64,000 nucleotides of DNA. Source: Salinisphaera sp002433465. GTDB lineage: Bacteria; Pseudomonadota; Gammaproteobacteria; Nevskiales; Salinisphaeraceae. The first letter of the stretch is position 1; each line of letters opens with the position of its first letter. Shown piece by piece: positions 8,266 to 16,148 of the stretch. The position numbers and the translations under genes are program-made. The stretch spans positions 1 through 64,000 of the forward strand of contig NZ_APNL01000002.1 of assembly GCF_040361435.1 (NCBI RefSeq). Reading direction: 5' to 3'. The notes beneath the pieces are model-generated. The model was not told the origin of the DNA. It worked only from the letters and a program-made list of their open reading frames with translations, and made no database searches.

Positions 8266-8940
8266 TCAATCCTGCTCGTCGTCCCCACGCAACGGCTCGA
8301 CCACCTGGGCAACGCTGGCATTGAGGCTGAACGCCGAGCGTGCGTTTGCGCCGCGAGTGCGCCCCAGGTCCCTTTCGTCGAGCTGCAGCAGCACCAGCTG
8401 GGCCACGCCACCCGAGCGCCCGCCCGCGGGGCCGGACCAGACGCCGATACGCGGCTCGCCCGTACCACTACGCGGCAGACCGCCCCCATAGATGCCGCGC
8501 AACGGCTCCGGCATGAGCGCCTGTGCGCCCTCATCCAGCGGCGACGTACTCAGCTGCACATCCAGCCATGTACGCCAGCGTTTGGCGGCCAGCTGCTCCA
8601 GCGGCTGGGCGGGCAAACGCTCGATGACGTTACGCGCCACCGCCGCGGCCGCATTGCGACCGTGTCGAATCAGTCCGCGCGACGCGCCCGAGTCCAAAGC
8701 CAGACGCTTGCGTTCGGCGCCGGCCGGCGGCATGCGCAGCGCGCCGTCGAAGTGGGCACGCAGGCGCAGCGCCTCGCCCTGACCACGCGGCGTAGCGCTG
8801 ATCGCAACCGTTGCGGTCAACCAGGGCGTACCTCCGTATGGGCTGGGCAAGCGCAGTTGTACGGTCGTATCCCGAGGAGCTGCGGCGGCGACGTTCGGCT
8901 CGATCAGACGACGCACGCGCCGGCGAATGCGGTTGAACAT
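8266..8940 (-). CDS. Hypothetical protein, basic N-terminus
   Basis: A 224-residue protein not assigned to a family. It starts with an Arg-rich stretch (MFNRIRRRVRRL), then mixed Ala/Arg/Leu-rich sequence with no signal peptide, membrane segment or recognised motif. Codon use and position make it look like a real gene, and it fills a space with no better opposing frame. A GTG 12 nt upstream is an alternative start; neither has a clear Shine-Dalgarno. Divergent from the acylphosphatase gene. Confidence 0.5.
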   Translation of the reverse strand: MFNRIRRRVRRLIEPNVAAAAPRDTTVQLRLPSPYGGTPWLTATVAISATPRGQGEALRLRAHFDGALRMPPAGAERKRLALDSGASRGLIRHGRNAAAAVARNVIERLPAQPLEQLAAKRWRTWLDVQLSTSPLDEGAQALMPEPLRGIYGGGLPRSGTGEPRIGVWSGPAGGRSGGVAQLVLLQLDERDLGRTRGANARSAFSLNASVAQVVEPLRGDDEQD

Positions 8941-8973
8941 GGTTCGAAGCACGCCAAATACGAATTGTGACTC

Positions 8974-8979
8974 TATAAT
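8974..8979 (+). promoter_or_regulatory. -10 promoter element for acylphosphatase
   Basis: A perfect TATAAT lies 20 bases before the acylphosphatase ATG. The -35 position is poor, so activity may be weak or activator-dependent. Confidence 0.45.
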
Positions 8980-8999
8980 GACGCATTACGGACCTCGTC

Positions 9000-9275
9000 A
9001 TGAATAACACTCGCCAGTTTTTCGTCAGCGGCCGCGTACAGGGCGTGGGCTTTCGCGAGGCTACACGCAAACGCGCCGATGAGCTGGGTATGGCCGGCTG
9101 GGTTCGCAACCTCGCCGACGGCCGCGTTGAAGTGCAGGCCAGCGCAGGCGACGACACCCTCGACACCCTGGAGCGCTGGCTGCACGACGGCCCCGCGCCG
9201 GCCCGGGTCGAGCACGTCGAAAGCCATGCCGTGGAAGGCACGCAGAGCCTGCCCAGGCCGTTCGCCGTTCGTTGA
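9000..9275 (+). CDS. Acylphosphatase
   Basis: A 91-residue cytosolic enzyme that hydrolyses carboxyl-phosphate bonds in acyl phosphates. The active-site loop GRVQGVGFR (residues 11–19, catalytic Arg19) and GWVRNLADGRVEV (catalytic Asn37) match the family, and the length is standard for the single-domain enzyme (YccX-like). The TATAAT at 8974 would give a short leader. The next gene starts 38 bp later on the same strand. Confidence 0.96.
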   Translation: MNNTRQFFVSGRVQGVGFREATRKRADELGMAGWVRNLADGRVEVQASAGDDTLDTLERWLHDGPAPARVEHVESHAVEGTQSLPRPFAVR

Positions 9276-9313
9276 TTCGGGCCGTTTGGCGGCCCCCGAG
9301 ATAGATATTTTCA

Positions 9314-10057
9314 ATGCCCCACCAAACCGATGACACCGTCTTGCCGCGCTGGGCGTGGCTGGGCGTACCGCTGGCGATCTATTTCGCCCACTATGTAGCG
9401 CGCGCTGTGCTTGACGCGCCGGTCTACGACGCCTGGCTTTTGCACGAGTCGGGGCTGACCGAGGTGGGCACGGTCATCGTACTGGCGATGGCCTGTATCG
9501 GCGGGGTCGTGGCCACGGTCTGGGCATTTCAGCGCGGCGATCGTGTCCTGGCCGGCTTTTTTGCGCTATTCAGCCTGGGCTGCCTGTATTTCGGCGGCGA
9601 GGAAGCCAGCTGGGGCCAGCACTGGTTCGGCTGGGCGACGCCGGATCAGTGGCGTGCCTTGAACAATCAGGCCGAAACGAACCTGCACAACTCGAACTCA
9701 CTGGCGGGATCGCTTCTGGACCAGCTGCCGCGCAATCTGCTGGCTATTGCCATGCTCGTGGGCGGCTGTATTCTGCCGATCCGGCGCTGGCTACGCGGCC
9801 GCAGCTATGCCCAAGGCAGCTTCGGTTACTGGGCCATGCCCACGTTCGACTGCGTGGTGATAGGCTTCGTCGCGCCGCTGGCCTCGATCCCCGAAAAGCT
9901 GTTCGAAGCGGCCCTGGGCGATGTGCCCTACCCGTTCGATATTGACGGGGGCGAAGTCAAGGAGCTGATGTTCGCCGTGTTCCTGTGCCTGTATATCGTC
10001 ACGGTGCTGGTTCGCATACGTCGCAAGGCGATCACGCCTCGCCCATCCGCGGCCTGA
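9314..10057 (+). CDS. Conserved polytopic membrane protein (EExSWGQ / NxQxExNLHN family)
   Basis: A 247-residue inner-membrane protein with about five or six predicted helices. The loop after the third helix carries GGEEASWGQHWFGW followed by NNQAETNLHN, a signature I recognise from a widespread uncharacterised bacterial membrane family; no biochemical function is known to me. The clustered acidic and His residues there could bind metal or form an active site (inference). It ends 23 bp before a strong hairpin (10081–10112). Confidence 0.7.
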   Translation: MPHQTDDTVLPRWAWLGVPLAIYFAHYVARAVLDAPVYDAWLLHESGLTEVGTVIVLAMACIGGVVATVWAFQRGDRVLAGFFALFSLGCLYFGGEEASWGQHWFGWATPDQWRALNNQAETNLHNSNSLAGSLLDQLPRNLLAIAMLVGGCILPIRRWLRGRSYAQGSFGYWAMPTFDCVVIGFVAPLASIPEKLFEAALGDVPYPFDIDGGEVKELMFAVFLCLYIVTVLVRIRRKAITPRPSAA

Positions 10058-10071
10058 CCACGGGCGGCGGC

Positions 10072-10262
10072 AAAAAGAAAGGCCCGAATCGGGAGGGCAG
10101 CCGATCCGGGCCTTGAAGAGCAGCGCCGCTCGGGGGAAAGCGACGCCACCATCGCAACGTCATCGCTCGGGTAGGATGTACGCTGCGTTGGCGCAAAAAC
10201 CGGTGAAGGGGGGACACCGATTCTGCGAAGAGCGGCGAGGTATTGCGCCCCGCCGGCTTCGA
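10072..10262 (-). ncRNA. Predicted minus-strand noncoding RNA divergent from prfC
   Basis: A perfect -10 TATAAT on the minus strand (plus 10268–10273) predicts a start near 10261. About 180 nt on, a 12-bp terminator hairpin (10081–10112) is followed by UUUCUUUUU. In minus-strand RNA the stem is fully paired with one G·U; in plus-strand RNA the same position is an A·C mismatch and the run of T is absent, so the terminator faces minus. No credible minus-strand reading frame lies between. A smaller hairpin plus U5 near 10195–10220 could give a short form of about 60 nt. No known RNA family was recognised. Confidence 0.45.
10076..10112 (-). terminator. Rho-independent terminator, minus direction
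   Basis: The stem pairs 10081–10092 with 10101–10112 over 12 bp, followed in the minus direction by TTTCTTTTT. It may act weakly for the plus-strand membrane gene ending at 10057, but stem pairing and T tract favour minus. Confidence 0.75.
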
Positions 10263-10287
10263 GACGAATTATAGGTAAAGCACATCG

Positions 10288-10322
10288 CTATTCATAATTG
10301 CATTTCTTATCACTATGAATAG
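10288..10322. promoter_or_regulatory. Inverted repeat between divergent prfC and ncRNA promoters
   Basis: The arms CTATTCATA (10288–10296) and TATGAATAG (10314–10322) are perfect 9-bp inverted repeats; an overlapping shorter palindrome CACTAT-GA-ATAGTG covers 10311–10324. The site overlaps the -35 zones of both predicted promoters in an AT-rich island, as expected for a shared operator. The cognate regulator is unknown. Confidence 0.4.
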
Positions 10323-10336
10323 TGTTGCACTATACA
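10307..10336 (+). promoter_or_regulatory. Predicted prfC promoter
   Basis: TTATCA (10307–10312), an 18-bp spacer and TATACA (10331–10336) would give a leader of about 43 nt ahead of prfC. Confidence 0.4.
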
Positions 10337-10385
10337 CATATTTTTATCAGCTGATACAGCCCTTTATAGTGATCCGGAGTCACCG

Positions 10386-11996
10386 ATGAGCGCGTCACCC
10401 GCCCTCGACAACACGCCGACAGCGCGCGAAGCGACCAAGCGTCGGACCTTTGCCATCATTTCGCACCCCGATGCCGGCAAGACCACGCTGACCGAAAAGC
10501 TGCTGCTGTTCGGCGGCGCGATCCAGCTCGCCGGCACGGTCAAGGGGCGCAAGGCATCGCGTCATGCCACCTCCGACTGGATGGCCATGGAGCAGTCGCG
10601 CGGCATTTCCGTGACCACCTCGGTGATGCAGTTCCCCTATAACGAACGCATCGTCAATCTGCTCGACACGCCGGGCCACGAGGACTTCTCGGAAGACACC
10701 TACCGCACGCTCACGGCCGTGGACAGCGCGCTCATGGTCATCGACATCGCCAAGGGCGTCGAGCCGCGCACGATCAAGCTCATGGAGGTCTGTCGGCTGC
10801 GCACCACGCCGATCTTCACCTTCATCAACAAGATGGACCGCGAGGGCCGCCCGCCGCTGGAGGTACTCGACGAGGTCGAGGAGGTCCTGGGTATCAGCTG
10901 TGCGCCGATCACCTGGCCGATCGGCATGGGCAGCCAGTTCAAGGGCGTGTATCACCTGCTCGAAGACAAGGTGCACCTCTATGAAGGCACCGACAACGAA
11001 GCCGGCGGCAAGACCGTCACCCTCGACGGCCTCGACGACCCGCGCCTGAAGGATATCGCCGGCATCTTCTACGACGACCTGCTCGAGGAAATCGAGCTGG
11101 TGCGCGAGGCCGGCGACGGCTTCGACTTGGACATGTATCTGGCCGGCGAGCTCACGCCGGTGTTCTTCGGTTCGGCGGTGAACAATTTCGGTATTCGTCC
11201 GTTGCTCGATGCATTCGTGGAATGGGCGCCGGCGCCGATTCCGCGGGCGACCACCAGCCGCGAAGTGGCCCCCACCGAAGAGCCCCTGTCGGGCTTCGTG
11301 TTCAAGATTCAGGCGAATATGGACCCGCAGCATCGCGACCGTATCGCCTTCATGCGCGTGTGCTCCGGGCATTACGAAAAAGGCATGAAGATGCAGCACC
11401 TGCGCGCCGGCAAGGAGATTCGCGTCAACGACGCCATCACCTTCATGGCCAATCGCCGCGAGGCCGCGGAAACCGCCTGGCCGGGCGACATCATCGGCAT
11501 CCACAACCACGGCACCATCGCCATCGGCGACTGCTTCTCCCAGGGCGAGGATCTTCAGTTCACGGGCATCCCCAACTTCGCGCCGGAGCTGTTCCAGCGC
11601 GTGGTGCTGCGCGACCCGCTCAAGGCCAAGGCCCTGCACAAGGGCCTCGACCAGCTCTGTGAAGAAGGCGCCACCCAGGTGTTTCGTCCGATCAACAACA
11701 ACGACGTGATCCTGGGCGCCGTCGGCGTACTGCAGTTCGACGTGGTCGCCGAACGGCTCAAGAACGAATACGGCGTGAACGCCACCTTCGAGCCCATCAA
11801 CGTGCATACCGCACGCTGGATCTACGGCGACGAGCGCGAGATCCGGCGCTTTCGCGATCGCATGGACGACGGCGTGGCCGAGGATCACGGCGGCGCGCTG
11901 GTGTATCTCGCGCCCACCCGGGTCAAGCTGCAGCTCACCGAAGAACGCTGGCCGGAGATCACCTTCGCGGCCACCCGCGAGTACAACGCCAACTGA
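10386..11996 (+). CDS. prfC: Peptide chain release factor 3 (RF3)
   Basis: RF3 is the translational GTPase that ejects RF1/RF2 from the ribosome after peptide release. The 536-residue protein (E. coli 529) shows G1 SHPDAGKTTLTEKLL near residue 28, DTPGHEDF (G3) and NKMDREGR (G4), then EF-G-like domains and a typical C-terminus. A CCGGAG Shine-Dalgarno stands before the ATG. The AT-rich 5' region contains its predicted promoter and an inverted repeat shared with a divergent noncoding transcript. The GNAT gene begins 21 nt after its stop. Confidence 0.97.
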   Translation: MSASPALDNTPTAREATKRRTFAIISHPDAGKTTLTEKLLLFGGAIQLAGTVKGRKASRHATSDWMAMEQSRGISVTTSVMQFPYNERIVNLLDTPGHEDFSEDTYRTLTAVDSALMVIDIAKGVEPRTIKLMEVCRLRTTPIFTFINKMDREGRPPLEVLDEVEEVLGISCAPITWPIGMGSQFKGVYHLLEDKVHLYEGTDNEAGGKTVTLDGLDDPRLKDIAGIFYDDLLEEIELVREAGDGFDLDMYLAGELTPVFFGSAVNNFGIRPLLDAFVEWAPAPIPRATTSREVAPTEEPLSGFVFKIQANMDPQHRDRIAFMRVCSGHYEKGMKMQHLRAGKEIRVNDAITFMANRREAAETAWPGDIIGIHNHGTIAIGDCFSQGEDLQFTGIPNFAPELFQRVVLRDPLKAKALHKGLDQLCEEGATQVFRPINNNDVILGAVGVLQFDVVAERLKNEYGVNATFEPINVHTARWIYGDEREIRRFRDRMDDGVAEDHGGALVYLAPTRVKLQLTEERWPEITFAATREYNAN

Positions 11997-12017
11997 TCCT
12001 CGGGCAGCGCTCGGCCG

Positions 12018-12509
12018 ATGAAGGAATCGATTCGCGTTCGTCGCTTTCGCGAAGGCGACGAAGCGGCGCTATCCGAGATCTTTCATTCGGCCGTGCATCG
12101 CATCGCCCTCGTCGACTACACGCGGCGCCAGATCGAGGCCTGGGCGCCGCGCACACTTGATGCGCTAGCCTGGCGCGACGCTATGCGGACCCTCGCCCCG
12201 TTCGTAGCCCTGCGCGGCGAACAGCCGGTCGGCTATGCCGATCTGCAGGGCAACGGCTATATCGATCACTTTTTCGTTTCCGGCCACCACCCGCGCCAGG
12301 GTATTGGCGGGCTGCTGATGGCCCGGCTCGAAGCCGAGGCCAAACGACGACACCTACAGGCCATGTGCGCCGATGTCAGTCGCACCGCCGAGCCGTTTTT
12401 CGCCCGCTACGGCTTCGAGGTCGTCGAACGCCGCAGTCGCAGTCTGCGTGGCGTGGAACTCGCCAACGCGTATATGCGCAAGCTGCTTCGCTCGGAAACC
12501 GCTGTATAA
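12018..12509 (+). CDS. GNAT-family N-acetyltransferase
   Basis: A 163-residue GNAT acetyltransferase. YIDHFFVSGHHPRQGIGGLLM is the acetyl-CoA pyrophosphate-binding region with the QGIGG loop, followed by FFARYGFEVVERR typical of the fold's end. The acceptor substrate is unknown. It follows prfC by 21 nt and is probably cotranscribed. The last codons and the TAA stop lie inside mobile-element copy 2, so the native C-terminus appears to have been replaced at insertion. Confidence 0.87.
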   Translation: MKESIRVRRFREGDEAALSEIFHSAVHRIALVDYTRRQIEAWAPRTLDALAWRDAMRTLAPFVALRGEQPVGYADLQGNGYIDHFFVSGHHPRQGIGGLLMARLEAEAKRRHLQAMCADVSRTAEPFFARYGFEVVERRSRSLRGVELANAYMRKLLRSETAV

Positions 12510-12657
12510 CCTATCGCGGCCTCGCCAGCGTGCTTTGCGCGTGGCTGGCAGAAAAACGCGGACGCAGCGTGGCACGCCAACCCGGGGCGCGCGAAATCGC
12601 GGCCCTTGAAGCGGCACGCTCTCGAATGCGAGCCGCGAGACGTGTTGCAGAGATTTC
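12493..12657. mobile_element. Degenerate MITE-like element, copy 2 (internally shortened)
   Basis: About 165 bp clearly related to the 6943–7218 element. The block GCGTGCTTTGCGCGTG is identical (6977–6992 and 12528–12543), flanked by alignable sequence from CGGAAACCGCTGTATAACC on the left, and the right end TTGCAGAGATTTC parallels ATGCAGAGCTTCCC. It lacks roughly 110 bp of copy 1. The left end lies inside the GNAT reading frame and supplies its stop; the right end abuts TA within the TAG stop of ppx. Divergence suggests an older insertion. Confidence 0.7.
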
Positions 12658-14180
12658 TAGTCGTCGTCGGCCACGGTTTCCAAATGAATATCGGCCCGGG
12701 CGAGCAGCTCCGCTTCGCGAGCGAGATCGGCCTGGGTGAGCGGGCGCTCCTCCAGCCACTCGGCCTCGCAGTGCAGATAGATATCGCCGTCTTCCACGTT
12801 CAGCCAGGCCGGCGGCGCCATGTCCGGGTCGCGGCCGCGGTGCAAAATCACCGCCAGCCGCAGCACCAGCGCCAGCCGATAGGCCAGCGCGCGCCAGTCT
12901 TCGGGCAGCGCGTCCACCAGATCGGCACGAAAACGCCCGCGATGCAGGCGCACAAGGGTGGCGAGTACCGCCTGGTCGGTGCGCGAGAACCCCTGCAGAT
13001 CGGCGTTTCGCAGAATGTATTCACCGTGCTTGTGATAACCCTTGTGGGAAATCGCCAGACCGATTTCGTGCAACAACGCTGCCCAGCGCAGCAGTCGCGG
13101 CGCCATGCCGGTAACCCGTTCGTCGTCGTAATCGCCGAGCAGCGCGATCGCGGTCGCGGCCACGCGTTCGGCCTGGGCATGATCGACGTCGTAGCGGTGG
13201 CTGGCGGCAATCACGCCGTCTTCGCGCGCGTCGTGATCGTGCAGTCGGCCTAAAAGGTCGGCCACTACGCCTTCGCGCAGCGCCTTGTCGGATACGCGCA
13301 TCGCCTCGATGCCCAGGCTTTCGAACAGCCCGGTCAGCACCGCCAGCCCGCCCGGAAAAATCGCCCGGCGCTCATCGGACACGCCGGGCAGATCGAGCTT
13401 GTCCACCTTGCCGGCCTTGAGCACGGCACGCGCCAGCGCCTTCAGGTCTGCCGGTGTAATGGTTTCGTCCGCCTTGGTCGCCCCTGCGGCACGCAGAATC
13501 GACTTCACGCTGCCCGATGCCCCGATCGCCAGATCCCAGCCGGCCCGACGATAGGCACGCGCGATGGGTTCGACGGTCAGACGTGCATCGGTCACTGCGG
13601 CCTGCCAGGCCTTGCGCGTGATCTTGCCGTTGCCGAAGAAACGCTGCATCTGTACGACCGCGCCCAGCGACAGGCTTTCCACGAGCTCCGGTCTTGCCAG
13701 CTCGCCGACGATCACTTCGGTTGAGCCGCCGCCGATGTCGATCACCAAGCGCCGCGGATGATCGTTGCCCAGATCCTGGATCACCCCGCCATAGATCAGA
13801 CGGGCCTCTTCGGCCCCGTAGATCACCTCCACCGGGTGGCCCAGCGCAGCGCTGGCCTCGGCCAGGAACGCATCGGAATCGCGCGCGCGGCGTAGGGTGT
13901 TGGTACCCACTGCGCGCACATGACCCGGGGCAATGCCTTGCAGACGCTGACCGAATCGCTCCAGACACGCCAGCGCACGGGCGGCGGCATCCGGGTCGAG
14001 ACGGCGATCAGCGCTCAAGCCGCCGGCCAGGCGCACCGACTCCTTGAGCCGATCGACCACATGCAGCTTGCCGCCATCATCGCGGACCACGATCATGTGA
14101 AAGCTGTTCGATCCCAGATCGACAGCGGCGACGGTCTGCGGGGCCGGCGCGGCCGCCTCGCTTTCGCTCGTGCGATTCAT
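12657..14180 (-). CDS. ppx: Exopolyphosphatase / pppGpp phosphohydrolase (Ppx/GppA)
   Basis: A 507-residue ASKHA-fold enzyme that degrades inorganic polyphosphate and may hydrolyse pppGpp. N-terminal AAVDLGSNSFHMIVVR and VIDIGGGSTEVIVG are the two phosphate-binding motifs, with YGAEEARLIYGGV between them; the C-terminal HD-like part contains WAALLHEIGLAISHKGYHKH. No ppk is adjacent. The stop codon TAG coincides with the end of mobile-element copy 2. Ppx and GppA are hard to separate by motif alone; the length fits both. Confidence 0.92.
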   Translation of the reverse strand: MNRTSESEAAAPAPQTVAAVDLGSNSFHMIVVRDDGGKLHVVDRLKESVRLAGGLSADRRLDPDAAARALACLERFGQRLQGIAPGHVRAVGTNTLRRARDSDAFLAEASAALGHPVEVIYGAEEARLIYGGVIQDLGNDHPRRLVIDIGGGSTEVIVGELARPELVESLSLGAVVQMQRFFGNGKITRKAWQAAVTDARLTVEPIARAYRRAGWDLAIGASGSVKSILRAAGATKADETITPADLKALARAVLKAGKVDKLDLPGVSDERRAIFPGGLAVLTGLFESLGIEAMRVSDKALREGVVADLLGRLHDHDAREDGVIAASHRYDVDHAQAERVAATAIALLGDYDDERVTGMAPRLLRWAALLHEIGLAISHKGYHKHGEYILRNADLQGFSRTDQAVLATLVRLHRGRFRADLVDALPEDWRALAYRLALVLRLAVILHRGRDPDMAPPAWLNVEDGDIYLHCEAEWLEERPLTQADLAREAELLARADIHLETVADDD

Positions 14181-14255
14181 GGGGCTATCTTAAGCGCGCC
14201 GGCCGGGGCGCCGATAAGGGAATCGATGAACACGGGCAAACAGAGGCACGAAAGA

Positions 14256-14792
14256 ATGGCGCGAGCGATTATGTCGCAACGGCGCGCAGGGTTGTACCCA
14301 CGATTGCTGCTGGTGCTGGTAATCGTCGTACTTGCCGGCTGTGCGAGTCAGCCCAGCTATCGGACCGACGCCTCCTATGCGCGCGCCAGCAAGAGCCAGT
14401 ACCCCGACCAGGGCGCGATGATCGATGCCCTGTTCGACTACTATCACCAGTGGCGTGGCGTGCCGTATCGCCATGGCGGCGTGGATCGCAGCGGCATCGA
14501 TTGCTCTGCGTTTGTCGCCCGTACCATGCGCGAACTTGAGTCGTTGAATCTGCCGCGTACCACCGGCGCTCAGGCACAAATCGGCCAGCCGATATCAGCC
14601 GGCGATCTCTCGCCAGGCGATCTGGTGTTCTTCAAGACCGGCTACAGCAGCCGGCATGTCGGCATCTATGTGGGCGCCGGGCGTTTCATGCATGCCTCCA
14701 CCAGCCAGGGCGTGACCATGTCCCGGCTCGACAACATCTACTGGCGCAGCCATTACTGGCAGTCACGCCGCCTGCTCACCCAGACGTACTGA
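14256..14792 (+). CDS. NlpC/P60-family cell-wall hydrolase lipoprotein
   Basis: A predicted peptidoglycan endopeptidase anchored as a lipoprotein. The signal peptide ends in lipobox LAGC (Cys29 from this start). The catalytic domain shows RSGIDCSAFV (nucleophile Cys83), RHVGIYVG (His134) and FMHASTSQG (His146), as in Spr/NlpC of E. coli. ATGs at 14226 (AAGGGA upstream) and 14271 are alternatives; the middle one has AGAGG nine bases upstream and a normal signal length. The potassium-channel gene follows 25 bp later. Confidence 0.92.
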   Translation: MARAIMSQRRAGLYPRLLLVLVIVVLAGCASQPSYRTDASYARASKSQYPDQGAMIDALFDYYHQWRGVPYRHGGVDRSGIDCSAFVARTMRELESLNLPRTTGAQAQIGQPISAGDLSPGDLVFFKTGYSSRHVGIYVGAGRFMHASTSQGVTMSRLDNIYWRSHYWQSRRLLTQTY

Positions 14793-14817
14793 AAGCAGCG
14801 ACGACGGCATTCCACAT

Positions 14818-15699
14818 ATGAGCGAGACTTCGTCCCCGGACCTGCGTACGCGTCTGCGCGAGATCATCTTCGGTACCGACACCCGCGCCGGGCGCACCTT
14901 CGACATCGTGCTGCTGGTGGTGATCGTAGCCAGCGTGATCAACCTCATGCTGGTTTCGGTGGCCGCGATCGAGGCTCGATTCGGGGCCGTGCTGCATGCC
15001 CTGGAATGGCTGTTCACCGTCTTGTTCAGCATCGAATACGTCGTGCGTATCTACGCCGCACGCCGACGCTGGGCCTATATCCGCAGCTTCTACGGCATTA
15101 TCGATCTGTTATCCGTGCTGCCCTTGTATCTGGCCCTGCTGCTGCCGTCGGCGCATTATTTCGTGGCCGTGCGCGCACTGCGCGTCATGCGTATTTTTCG
15201 CGTACTCAAGCTCGTACGCTATGCCAACGATGCCAACGTCCTCACGCGCTCGCTACGTCATGCCCAGCGCAAGATGCAGATCTTTCTGGGCGTACTGGCA
15301 CTGGTGACGATCATCCTCGGCGCGCTGATGTATGTCGTCGAAGGGCCGCCCCACGGCTTCACCAGCATCCCCCGCAGCATGTACTGGGCGGTGGTGACGA
15401 TCACCACGGTCGGCTACGGCGATATCGCCCCGGGTACGCCGCTCGGTCAGGCGATTGCCGGGATCGCCATCATGCTCGGCTATGCCCTGCTCGCGGTCAC
15501 CGGCGGCATTATCACCGCCGAGCTGACCAACGAGATATCCAACCAGCGCCAGCTGCGTCAATGCCCGCATTGCGAGCGCAGCGGACACGAGATCGATGCG
15601 CACTACTGCAAGTTCTGCGGCGGCCACCTGGACAAGGACGATCACGACGATCCGCCCGCCGACAAGGAACAGGCCGCCGACCGCGACAAACTCGACTAG
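14818..15699 (+). CDS. Voltage-gated-type potassium channel with C-terminal zinc ribbon
   Basis: A 293-residue six-helix Kv-type channel. An Arg-rich S4 segment (VRALRVMRIFRVLKLVR, 118–134) is followed by S5, the selectivity filter TTVGYGD (196–202) and S6. After the pore the cytosolic tail carries four cysteines, CPHC (249–252) and CKFC (264–267), a zinc-ribbon arrangement, then a highly acidic end. The channel would conduct K+ across the inner membrane; the ribbon may bind metal and modulate gating or assembly (inference). Confidence 0.92.
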   Translation: MSETSSPDLRTRLREIIFGTDTRAGRTFDIVLLVVIVASVINLMLVSVAAIEARFGAVLHALEWLFTVLFSIEYVVRIYAARRRWAYIRSFYGIIDLLSVLPLYLALLLPSAHYFVAVRALRVMRIFRVLKLVRYANDANVLTRSLRHAQRKMQIFLGVLALVTIILGALMYVVEGPPHGFTSIPRSMYWAVVTITTVGYGDIAPGTPLGQAIAGIAIMLGYALLAVTGGIITAELTNEISNQRQLRQCPHCERSGHEIDAHYCKFCGGHLDKDDHDDPPADKEQAADRDKLD

Positions 15700-16090
15700 C
15701 CGGTTCGCCACCACGCAGTCCTGCGCCGCATTCGGTCAGCAACGTCCGCGAATAGAGTCACACCGCGCAAATGCAAAGGCGGGATCAGACCATCTCGGCC
15801 GCTCGCCAGCACAGCGCACAGCCTGGATGGGTCAAGCGCAATCCCGAAACTATACGACGCGCGACGTTCTTACCCCGGCATAGAAATAGACGACTTTTCG
15901 GGTTGATGGCGCGCGTGTGCGAATACAAGCGCGCCACGGCCAACCGCCGGCAAGCCCTTGAAAGCAGCTGCCGCAGTCCGCTGTTTTGGCGGCGGATTGA
16001 TAAATCACGCCGCCATGGCTAGCCCGCCTTGTCCACAGCCGGCGACCCCAGAGCAATCCACACGCCTGCTCGACGCTCGTGCGTAAACGA
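15700..16090. other. Intergenic region without a convincing gene
   Basis: About 390 bp with only short frames of poor character. It holds a strong hairpin at 15988–16014 (GGCGGCG…CGCCGCC, with GATT/AATC continuing the stem) without a T tract, and a single DnaA-box-like TTGTCCACA at 16029. The stretch around 15822–15850 faintly resembles short dispersed repeats of proteobacteria but is too weak to call. Confidence 0.5.
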
Positions 16091-16097
16091 CGGACAT

Positions 16098-16129
16098 AAA
16101 AAAGCCCGTCGCCGGGACGGGCTTTTTAT
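16098..16129. terminator. Bidirectional Rho-independent terminator
   Basis: The stem GCCCGTC…GACGGGC has a run of A on one side and T on the other, so it terminates the desaturase transcript (minus) and could stop plus-strand transcription from the channel side. Confidence 0.85.
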
Positions 16130-16148
16130 CCGGTCGGCATGCGCGCCG

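Noticed and set aside
10395..11888. 497-codon minus-strand frame opposite prfC
   Set aside because: Antisense shadow of prfC. The composition is typical of reversed GTPase codons.
15822..15900. Resemblance to short dispersed proteobacterial repeats
   Set aside because: The match is short and degenerate, no second copy was seen in the window, and the flanking inverted repeat is weak.
16029..16037. Isolated DnaA-box-like TTGTCCACA
   Set aside because: A single mismatched box without companions is expected by chance.
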